This document shows, piece by piece, positions 1 through 6,553 of a stretch of DNA of 11,274 nt. The translations under genes were made by a program, and so were the position numbers. Source of the stretch: Verrucomicrobiota bacterium (GTDB lineage Bacteria; Verrucomicrobiota; Verrucomicrobiia; Chthoniobacterales; UBA10450); NCBI GenBank assembly GCA_003218345.1, contig QHNF01000044.1, positions 1 through 11,274 of the forward strand, written 5' to 3'. The stretch's first letter is position 1. Every line of letters begins with the position of its first letter. The notes beneath the pieces were generated by a model. That model did not search any database, was not told the DNA's origin, and saw nothing but the letters and a program-made list of their open reading frames with translations.

Positions 1-779
1 ATATTGATGTCCTGCGCGTACCATCGGTCGAACCACATCGCTGTACGATAATACCTGATTGCCCTTTCCGCAGCGCCTTGAGCCTGCGCAATGCAGGCCT
101 TGGTAAAATAATGCTCGCCGATCAGCGACGGGGTTAACAGAATAATAACTACCCCTGTTGGAATTAAGCTCAGCGCCAGCGCCCTTACTCTTTCACCCGC
201 AGGAAGCCGCGCGATTAAAGAGATCGCAATCAATAACGATCCGATCCCAAAACAATACCATCCAAGACCGAGGAAAGAATACGCGGCGAGAAAGCGGTCC
301 CAAATGGTATCAAATTCGAACTTCTTCGAATACGTTTCAGCGGTACCATAATTCACGGGGAGGTAAGTCTTTGTAAAACCTCTGATCATCGAGAGCTCTT
401 GGGTCTCGGCAACGAGCCGGCCAAGCAAAGCCGGCTGCTGAAAAGCAATCCGGCATGGCGCTGCCATCCATAACGTGATTAGGAGGGCGGCCGCAGCCAG
501 CGCAGGAAGTGTGGCGGAACGCCAAACCAAAACAATGCCAATCGTTAGAACAGCGATTCCGCCTATTCCGTAGGAGAGAAGAGAAAAGTGTGGAATGACT
601 TCGAGGTTTCGCAGGAGGGGCACCTGCAAGCCGACAGGGTGACGGCTGAAAGGAAAATTGACCCATTTCAGGATTGCCGAAGCAAAAACCAAAACACTGC
701 CCACGATCAGTAACCAATGCGTCATCCAAAAGCGCGCGGCTGCATCGGCTAAAACTAGAGCACGGCTCGTTAGTTTCAT
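1..779 (-). CDS. Polytopic inner-membrane protein with TPR-like C-terminal start (partial, runs off left edge)
   Basis: An open frame of 259 codons begins at the ATG at 779-777 and leaves the window without a stop. The start overlaps the stop of the preceding flippase reading frame as ATGA, which supports both the frame and an operon. The N-terminus reads MKLTSRALVLADAAARFW. About five hydrophobic segments are visible, around residues 23-43, 68-90, 92-108, 168-190 and 200-220. The last visible part, around AERAIRYYRTAMWFDRW, has the spacing of a tetratricopeptide helix, so a periplasmic or cytoplasmic TPR region may follow outside the window. I do not recognise the family. Its place at the end of an envelope glycan operon suggests a role in polysaccharide handling, but that is inference. 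No Shine-Dalgarno sequence is evident, so translation probably depends on coupling. Confidence 0.75.
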   Translation of the reverse strand, partial: MKLTSRALVLADAAARFWMTHWLLIVGSVLVFASAILKWVNFPFSRHPVGLQVPLLRNLEVIPHFSLLSYGIGGIAVLTIGIVLVWRSATLPALAAAALLITLWMAAPCRIAFQQPALLGRLVAETQELSMIRGFTKTYLPVNYGTAETYSKKFEFDTIWDRFLAAYSFLGLGWYCFGIGSLLIAISLIARLPAGERVRALALSLIPTGVVIILLTPSLIGEHYFTKACIAQAQGAAERAIRYYRTAMWFDRWYAQDIN

Positions 780-1832
780 GTGTCACGTCTAAGCTTCCTT
801 GTCCAAGATTCAATGAAGGGCGAGACAAAGCCCATCCCTTCACGGACGTGATGCAGCTCTTTGCTTGAAAAAGTCTTTAGAGCGAAAAGCACGATGATGT
901 AAACGCTTATCGCAAGTGCGGCGACACCGAGGCGCGCAACGATGGAGGGCGTGCCTTGCCCGGAAAAGAGAACAGCACACATGATTGCTCCTGCCAAAAG
1001 CGGTCGCCATATTGTGCTGGCGATGTGTGCCGGAAAACCGAGTCGCGCCAGCTGCACTATCCAGATGCTGACGGTCACAGTTTCAGCGCAAACAAATGCA
1101 ATCGCCGGACCGATAAATCCAAAGAGAGGTATGAGAAGAAAAAGGAGGAGAAGGCGCAGACCAGATCCGACACATGTACTGACGAGAAAACGCTTCTGCT
1201 GGTCAAGCGCTGCGAAAAGGTATTGGAAGAGAGTCGAAAGAAAGAATGGGATCAGGCCCAAGCCAAGAAGCTGCATGGCTGGAATGGCCGGCAAATATTT
1301 TTGCCCCAGCGCTAGTCTAAGGATTGGTCCAGTCCACGCCATGAAAAACGAGGCCATAGGAATGCTGATGAGCAGAAAGAATTTGAGACTCATCCGGTAG
1401 ACTTCTTCAAATCGGGTGGGAGTGAAATGGGCGGTGCGGGAAAAGAGTGGGAACAGGGGCAACGATAAGCTTTGTGGGATCATCCGCAGAGCCATACTAA
1501 TTCGATAAGGCCCGCTGAATAATCCGACAGCGGTGAGATTGGAGAACCATCACGCCCGAGATGACCCAGATAAGCGAGAAGGTGGCGCCGGCCACCGGCA
1601 CAAAACCTTCGCGGTCCTTCGCCACTTCGCGGATCAGCATCCGAGGCAATCCGGAGTCGGCGATGTTGTTAACGAACATGGCAAAGGCCAGGACAAAGGA
1701 ATACTCGCCGAATTCTCTAACGCTGACCGCGCGAGCGATGATCAGGATTGTGGCCAGATAAACGAGGCCACCGATCAGCGAACCGCCAATTCCAAAAAAA
1801 GCGTTTTTTACAATCCGCTGCGACTGCTTCAT
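776..1832 (-). pseudogene. Disrupted Wzx-like polysaccharide flippase (internal deletion plus frame change)
   Basis: Two consecutive frames encode the two ends of one oligosaccharide flippase (polysaccharide biosynthesis / MATE-like exporter). The N-terminal piece starts at ATG 1832 (MKQSQRIVKNAFFGIGG), spans about two and a half membrane segments, includes the typical AREFG-like loop (VSVREFGEYSF), and stops at 1497 after an unrelated tail (QSHRCRIIQRALSN). The C-terminal piece resumes in another frame near 1555 with WFSNLTAVGLFSGPYRI, then MALRMIPQSLSLPLFPLFSR, and continues to 776 with about six further segments. The Met at 1495 is internal to conserved sequence and has no ribosome site, so it is not a true start. 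The pieces total about 355 residues, against roughly 420-500 in the family, so some 100-150 central residues are missing. ATG 1832 overlaps the tolC-like stop as ATGA and has GGAAG eight bases upstream; GTG 1847 is a less likely start. An assembly error is an alternative cause. Confidence 0.75.
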
Positions 1833-3235
1833 GGAAGCCACTTCCACGTGCCGCCCATCGCCTTCTGCAGCTCGGCGTAAAGCAGGAGCAGCCTCGCTCG
1901 ATGTATCTCCACCTCCTCCTGCTTACCGACAAGTGCCAGCTCCGCGTCAATTGCAGTCAATGGTGGCGCGATGCCCTGCTGCTGTTGAGATTGAGCAACG
2001 CGCAGATCCCGGTCGAGTTTCCCGGCCTCTACCCCCAGGTCAAGAATCCTTTCGCTCACTGTATAGATTTCCCGATAAATTCTGACGAGATCACTGGCCA
2101 GATCATTGCCAACAGCGCCCAGCTGGGCTTGCTCCGCGTTGTAAGTGTCCCTGCGCGCGCGCGCAGTATCAAGTTGGGCCCCGAAGTCAAAGATCGGGAT
2201 GTCGACAGTGACTCCACCGACAAAGAGGTGGGCATCGCTGCTAAAATCGCTGACATCGACCGCTGACCCATGCAGCCTGACGGAGGGATAGAGTCGAAAA
2301 TTTTCCAGCCGGTAATCCTCCTTTGCCTTCTTGATGTTTGCAATTTGCACTTGAAGCGACGGATGTCGGGCAAGCATCGTGTGAAACAACTGTGCCGCGT
2401 CCGGCGGCGCAGGCGGCTGTGGAAGTGTGCTGTCCAGGCGGATGTGGGCCGAGGATGGCAGGCCTAGAAGCCGGGCCAGCCCTAAGTAGCCTGCCGTGGC
2501 TTGCTCGTGAATCGTTTTCGAAAGAGATCGAGCGCTATTGAGCTGTTTTGTGACAACCTCGACATCGATCGGAAGGAGCAATCCCTTCTGCTGTTCTTCT
2601 CTGTGGATATCGACAGATCGCTCCAGCAGAGCTACTCTACGGTCGGACGGCTCCGCGCGGTTCTCCGCTGAAACGGTGTTAACGAAGACTTGCGTGAGTC
2701 GATAGATGACGTCCTCGCGAGTAAGATTGGCGGTCCAGGCGAGCGCGTTTCTTTGCGCTCTCTTAACCTCGACGGCCGGCGCATCATTGAATCCAAAAAT
2801 ACTCCCATCCTTAAAAAGGGGATACTCGAGCTTAAGGCCAAAAACACCTATCCCGGCGAGATTCACGTGCTTGTTCGCAGTGATTCCGCTTCCACTTGTC
2901 CCAGCGTTCACAATGCCAAACTTGCCAGTCCGATCGCCCGAAAATGCCTCCCCAGTGGCTGATCCAGTCAGGTTTGGCCAAAGTGAGGCCTGGGCGGCGC
3001 GAATCTCCTCACCTGCTGCCAGCAAATCGAAGCGAGTGGCTTCCAGTTTAGGACTTTCTCCCAACGCAATAGCGATGCAATCGCGAAGCGTGAGCGGATG
3101 TCGTGGAAGGTTTGGCCCGTAAGTCCTTACTTCTCCTGCTTGCAATCTCGAAGATAAGATTAGCAATAGGGTTGCTAGGAGGCCAATCGAGCTACTTTCC
3201 AAAAACAGATTTCGATGTGGAGTGAACTTTGTCAT
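1829..3235 (-). CDS. TolC-family outer-membrane efflux/export channel
   Basis: This 468-residue protein is a TolC-type outer-membrane factor (OEP family, two repeats), which forms a trimeric outer-membrane channel with a long periplasmic helical barrel. Residues 1-33 look like a signal peptide: a basic start, a hydrophobic core SIGLLATLLLILSS and likely cleavage after LQA. There is no lipobox cysteine. The first repeat opens with LTLRDCIAIALGESPKLEA and then an RAAQASLWPNLTGSA stretch, which is characteristic of the family. The second repeat, from about residue 270, ends in long Gln- and Ala-rich helices (AQSQQQQGIAPPLTAIDAE). Length is normal. ATG 3235 lies 44 bases inside the end of the upstream adaptor gene, and the stop overlaps the flippase start as ATGA. 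The neighbouring adaptor is the obvious partner; the exported substrate is unknown but may be the glycan made by this locus. Confidence 0.9.
   Translation of the reverse strand: MTKFTPHRNLFLESSSIGLLATLLLILSSRLQAGEVRTYGPNLPRHPLTLRDCIAIALGESPKLEATRFDLLAAGEEIRAAQASLWPNLTGSATGEAFSGDRTGKFGIVNAGTSGSGITANKHVNLAGIGVFGLKLEYPLFKDGSIFGFNDAPAVEVKRAQRNALAWTANLTREDVIYRLTQVFVNTVSAENRAEPSDRRVALLERSVDIHREEQQKGLLLPIDVEVVTKQLNSARSLSKTIHEQATAGYLGLARLLGLPSSAHIRLDSTLPQPPAPPDAAQLFHTMLARHPSLQVQIANIKKAKEDYRLENFRLYPSVRLHGSAVDVSDFSSDAHLFVGGVTVDIPIFDFGAQLDTARARRDTYNAEQAQLGAVGNDLASDLVRIYREIYTVSERILDLGVEAGKLDRDLRVAQSQQQQGIAPPLTAIDAELALVGKQEEVEIHRARLLLLYAELQKAMGGTWKWLP
1841..1845 (-). promoter_or_regulatory. Ribosome binding site of the flippase N-terminal frame
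   Basis: GGAAG on the minus strand lies eight bases before ATG 1832, inside the end of the TolC-like gene. It favours ATG 1832 over the GTG at 1847 as the start. Confidence 0.5.
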
Positions 3236-4472
3236 TTTCTTTTAGGTAGAGTTGACCGACTGTCACGACTTTTTCCCCTTCGTTCAGCCCGGATGTTACT
3301 TCAGTCATGGCGTTGGCCACAATGCCTAAATGCACCTTGCGCGTAGTCACATGCCCGCTGCGGTCAACAACAAACACCGAGGCTTGGTCCCCCGACGGAT
3401 TCAGTATTGCCACGCTAGGTACGGCGGTCACATCTTTAGCAGTGCGACGGATATGCGCGAACCCCGATAACCCGGGCTTCAAGCGATAATCTTCGGCACG
3501 CAGCGTTAAAGGCACTTCGTAAATTTCCTTGGCAGCCTTGATGTACGGGCGATTTTCAATTTGTATGTAGACAGTGAAAGTGCGCGTCACAGGGTCGATG
3601 TTCGGATCGATCTTAAAGACGTTGCCCTGAAAGGTTTCAGCCGGAAAGGCCGGGAAAGTGACTTCGGCTGGAAGACCCAGCTGCACCGAATGAATTTTCT
3701 CTTCCGTAACCTTGGCCGCCATCAACACTTTGTCGATTGCTCCAAGTTTCATCACAATCTGATCATTATGCGTGATCTCATCCGGATTTACAAGCCGCTC
3801 GAGCACGATGCCTTCAATGGGAGCTCTCATCTGGACGCGTTCAAGCGCGATCTCCGCCTCGCGGAGGCCCATGGTTGCCTTGGCCAGCTGTTCGTACGCA
3901 TCGGCAAGCGCAATCTCTGCTTTCTCCAAATCGAGTGGCGTGCCCATATGCTGTTTTTCGAGAGCTGTGTAGCGTTCGACTTGGCGCGTTTCGTTTTTGA
4001 TTTTGATATTACTCGTTTCAACAAACTGGCGATTAGCATCGAGTGTTGCCTGAATTAACCGATCGTCCCAGCGAACAAGGAGGTCGCCCTTTTTAACGAT
4101 ATCGCCAATCCACACAGGGACCTCGAGGACTCGAGCAGTGATCTGCGTCGTGAGTTGGACGGTGTTGAATTGCTGCACTGTGCCACTACCTCCGATGACT
4201 TCTTCCAGCGTTTGTCTGCGCACCGGAACGCTCTCCACGGGCGACGGCGCATGCACGATACGAGCCTTCCTAGTATCAGTGGAAATGAGGTGCAAAACGG
4301 TCTTGAACACTAAAAAACCGAGCAAACAGCAGACGACCGCGAACACAATCCAATAGAAACGTTTCGGCGGAGGGGCAGCGAATTCCTGGCGCCTCGTGGA
4401 AAGCGCATCGCGCTGCGGGTTTTGCACGCCATGGACGATGGGCCGTGCCGATATATTAGCGGTTTCTTTCAT
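3192..4472 (-). CDS. HlyD/RND-type periplasmic adaptor (membrane fusion protein)
   Basis: This 426-residue protein is a periplasmic adaptor that would join an inner-membrane transporter to the TolC-like channel. A cytoplasmic N-terminus of about 38 residues precedes one membrane helix near 39-62, so it is membrane-anchored rather than a lipoprotein. The first half of the lipoyl/barrel-sandwich domain lies near 95-140 (GSGTVQQFNTVQL, VWIGDIVKKGDLLV), the coiled-coil hairpin near 140-215, the second half at MRAPIEGIVLERLV (215-228), and the beta-barrel and membrane-proximal domains follow (IDPVTRTFTVYIQIENR, LKPGLSGFAHI, VPSVAIL). The start at ATG 4472 overlaps the stop of the YdjM-like gene as ATGA; a GTG at 4562 would add 30 residues lying over that gene and is less likely. 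No RND, ABC or MFS pump gene is adjacent, which is unusual for this family. Confidence 0.88.
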   Translation of the reverse strand: MKETANISARPIVHGVQNPQRDALSTRRQEFAAPPPKRFYWIVFAVVCCLLGFLVFKTVLHLISTDTRKARIVHAPSPVESVPVRRQTLEEVIGGSGTVQQFNTVQLTTQITARVLEVPVWIGDIVKKGDLLVRWDDRLIQATLDANRQFVETSNIKIKNETRQVERYTALEKQHMGTPLDLEKAEIALADAYEQLAKATMGLREAEIALERVQMRAPIEGIVLERLVNPDEITHNDQIVMKLGAIDKVLMAAKVTEEKIHSVQLGLPAEVTFPAFPAETFQGNVFKIDPNIDPVTRTFTVYIQIENRPYIKAAKEIYEVPLTLRAEDYRLKPGLSGFAHIRRTAKDVTAVPSVAILNPSGDQASVFVVDRSGHVTTRKVHLGIVANAMTEVTSGLNEGEKVVTVGQLYLKENDKVHSTSKSVFGK

Positions 4473-5074
4473 TCGATTGCATCGGGGTTGGAGTTGTAGA
4501 CAGCGCGCACCGGCGTTTTGCACTGGTGAGGCATGGCACGACCTTTCTGATGTCGTATCCACAATACGATCAGAGCTGCAGTGATTACGCCGAAGATCAA
4601 AAGCTCATAAACACTCGATTGGAGGTTTTCCATGCTGAATAGCGCCGCGAAGTCTTTATGTTTGACCCCGACGAAGAGTACCAATGGCGAGCCGAAATCC
4701 TTTCTCCACGGCCAGAATAGAGGAGTGTCAGAGGCAGTGGCATTCCAACCGAGCTTCGTCCCAGTGCACAGATCAATGAGAAGATGTGAGCTGTATGCCA
4801 AAAAATAGAGACCGGCGCTTCGCCAAAAACTGGCAGCTATCCGCCACACGCAGCTCACAGCAAGTGCGACAAAGACAGCCGCTGCGAGGCTATGGGTAAA
4901 GCTGCGGTGCAGGCCGAAGAGAAAATCGATGTCAGCGAAGTTTGCAATCAACACTAGCAAGAGCAGCTGCGGTAGATATTGGCGGCAGGCGGTGACGAGG
5001 CGCATCTTCGAACGGACGGTTAGGAGCAGGAATGTCCAAAAGCCCGCGAAAGTGTGTGCTACTGGAGACGCCAC
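4469..5074 (-). CDS. YdjM-like (DUF457-type) membrane-bound metal-dependent hydrolase family protein
   Basis: With the GTG start at 5074 the protein has 201 residues and begins VASPVAHTFAGFW, the usual opening of YdjM/DUF457 proteins. Conserved polar residues sit in membrane context: H7, the ANFADIDFLFG stretch (D48, D50), HRSFTHSL (H56, H61), AYSSHLLIDLCT (H97, D101) and a PLFWPW motif. The family is labelled as membrane-bound metal-dependent hydrolases from this His/Asp pattern; I know of no firmly assigned reaction for it. About four membrane segments are visible, the last near the C-terminus (ELLIFGVITAALIVLWI). Other possible starts are ATG 5113, overlapping the GT4 gene by 26 bases, and TTG 5239; neither has a ribosome site. 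GTG 5074 follows the GT4 stop by 13 bases and fits the family best. The stop overlaps the adaptor start as ATGA. Confidence 0.78.
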   Translation of the reverse strand: MASPVAHTFAGFWTFLLLTVRSKMRLVTACRQYLPQLLLLVLIANFADIDFLFGLHRSFTHSLAAAVFVALAVSCVWRIAASFWRSAGLYFLAYSSHLLIDLCTGTKLGWNATASDTPLFWPWRKDFGSPLVLFVGVKHKDFAALFSMENLQSSVYELLIFGVITAALIVLWIRHQKGRAMPHQCKTPVRAVYNSNPDAIE

Positions 5075-5087
5075 CGGGTAAAAAAAC

Positions 5088-6365
5088 TCAGGATTGCAAC
5101 TGCGCGGACGCATGATGTTCTGGTTGGGTATCGTCAGGCTGCGACTCGCCGAGCAGGCCGTCGTAAATGCGCTCGATCCGCTGGCATATCCTTCGCCAAT
5201 CAAAATTGTTAATGACAGTTGCGCGGGCGTTTGCTCCAAGCCTGGCAGCGAGCTCGCGATCCTGCAGCAATGTCACAATCCCACTGCCAAGCGCCTCGCA
5301 ATCGTGATTCGGCACAATGAATGCATCGTGCAAGTGGCGCAGGCCTTTGGCCGCGCCTTCAAAGCAAACAATCGGCTTTCCTGCCAGCATGTAGTTCAAC
5401 AGCTTCACTGGATGCCCCGGGCATTCCGGGCGCGAAATCACTGTCACGTCGGCGAGCGCCAGATAGCTCGGCAAATCCTCGAGCGAATGGGGCGCGATCC
5501 ACGTAATGGAATCAGCAATACCGAACCGCTCTGCTGCCTTTTTGTGTTCTCTTTCATGGGATTCGGAGACCAGCGGACTTACCATCACCAGCAGGGCATC
5601 TGGTAGCTGCTTTGAAACGACCGCGAACGCGCGAAGCAAATAGTCGATTCGCTGGAAGGCATTCAAGACCCCCGTATACATGACGATCGCGCGGCCACTA
5701 ATTCCGTGACGGCGACGGATCTTTTCTGGATCCGCGTTGTCGAACATTTCCGGAACGATGCCCGCTGGGATCATATCCACTTTGCGGTCGGCGATTCCGC
5801 GCTTCACAAACCATTGCTTCAGCTCGGGCGAGACTGCTGTGATGTGATCCGGGAAAATTGGAACAAACCAATCCAGAGAGCGCGCAATTGCGCGGGCAAG
5901 CCAGGCCGGACGAATGAAACGGTATCCCGCCAGCTCGTCAGACATCAGGTTCACAGCATTGTAAAGCATTGGACGGCCGGTCATCCATTTTACCATTACG
6001 CCAATCAGTGCGCCTTCATAGTTGTGCGCGTGAATAATATCGATCTGTTCGCGCTTAATGACGCGGCGGAGCAATCGAAGAAGGGCTAGATCTTCCCGGA
6101 ATTTCTGCGGCGAGGGCCCCACCTTGGCGTTCCTCTCAGGCCGAAATGGCCCCGTTCTGTGAAGCTTAGCGTGGCCGACGGCGATGTCGGTCTGGCCCGT
6201 CTGATAGGTCACAATGTGTACTGAATGTCCCATCTGCGAAAGCGTATCGGACATCTCCCGGATGCTTGCGGCTGATCCGTGATTAGCGGGGAATGGACAG
6301 GCGGCCACCATGGCGATCGAATAGCGCTCCGCTCCGTTCCGCGGATGTGACGCCGTTTTGCTCAT
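5088..6365 (-). CDS. Glycosyltransferase family 4 (GT-B fold)
   Basis: A retaining glycosyltransferase, probably cytoplasmic, that adds a sugar from a nucleotide-sugar donor to a lipid-linked or growing glycan. From ATG 6365 it has 425 residues. The N-terminal acceptor domain opens with YSIAMVAACPFPANHGSAASIRE and contains IDIIHAHNYEGALIGV. The C-terminal donor domain begins near IVMYTGVLNAFQRIDYLLRAF and contains VTVISRPECPGHPVKLLNYMLAGKPIVC. In the EX7E motif of many GT4 enzymes the second Glu lies just before the AMAxG-like stretch; here that position is Asn (LLNYMLAG) and the nearest upstream Glu is ten residues before it, so the classic motif is not kept. A GTG at 6458 in the same frame would add 31 poorly conserved residues. 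Neither start has a clear ribosome site; ATG 6365 lies close to the conserved domain and is preferred. The C-terminal tail is polar and probably disordered. Confidence 0.85.
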   Translation of the reverse strand: MSKTASHPRNGAERYSIAMVAACPFPANHGSAASIREMSDTLSQMGHSVHIVTYQTGQTDIAVGHAKLHRTGPFRPERNAKVGPSPQKFREDLALLRLLRRVIKREQIDIIHAHNYEGALIGVMVKWMTGRPMLYNAVNLMSDELAGYRFIRPAWLARAIARSLDWFVPIFPDHITAVSPELKQWFVKRGIADRKVDMIPAGIVPEMFDNADPEKIRRRHGISGRAIVMYTGVLNAFQRIDYLLRAFAVVSKQLPDALLVMVSPLVSESHEREHKKAAERFGIADSITWIAPHSLEDLPSYLALADVTVISRPECPGHPVKLLNYMLAGKPIVCFEGAAKGLRHLHDAFIVPNHDCEALGSGIVTLLQDRELAARLGANARATVINNFDWRRICQRIERIYDGLLGESQPDDTQPEHHASAQLQS

Positions 6366-6553
6366 GTCGTGATAGTAACGGCCGACGGTTTCGCGACGAC
6401 TAAGGCGTGTTGCAATTGCCGGCAGCGAAAACGAATCGGATGCGCCTTGGTCAAGCACATGAAACCGGTTATAGGCGGGAAAAAGAGCGTGATACTCCTT
6501 TTGCGTTCGAGATCAGGACGAATCATTTGAAACATTTGCTTTAGCAGATCGAT
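6366..6553 (-). other. 188-base gap between second phosphatase-like gene and GT4 gene
   Basis: This is the only sizeable gap within the minus-strand gene set. It holds the tentative GT2 relic and an AAAAGGAG stretch (about 6503-6496) with no start codon at a useful distance. I see no terminator hairpin. An internal promoter is possible, but I cannot support a specific one. Confidence 0.4.
6468..6535 (-). pseudogene. Probable relic of a GT2 glycosyltransferase N-terminus
   Basis: Just after the second phosphatase-like gene (stop at 6554), a minus-strand frame opens at ATG 6535 or 6526 and reads IRPDLERKRSITLFF. A single-base frame change at the T-run 6484-6480 then gives PAYN. Joined, this is SITLFFPAYN, which closely matches the first beta strand of GT2 enzymes; the intact GT2 in this window has LSVVLPAFN at the same place. 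After PAYN the similarity ends and no DDGSxD or DxD motif follows before the GT4 gene. The unshifted frame continues to a stop near 6363 without recognisable sequence. The match is only about ten residues and needs a frameshift, so this is tentative. Confidence 0.35.

Noticed and set aside
337..843. 168-codon minus-strand frame beginning MKGWALSRP
   Set aside because: It overlaps the coupled membrane-protein frame starting at 779 and is rich in Cys, Arg and Ser with no domain; it is a shadow frame.
942..1400. 152- and 119-codon plus-strand frames antisense to the flippase
   Set aside because: Their Arg/Lys-rich composition is what the antisense of Leu/Phe-rich membrane sequence gives; no domain or ribosome site.
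6366..6458. Extension of the GT4 protein to GTG 6458
   Set aside because: The added 31 residues lack GT4 similarity and partly cover the suspected GT2 relic; ATG 6365 lies close to the conserved domain.
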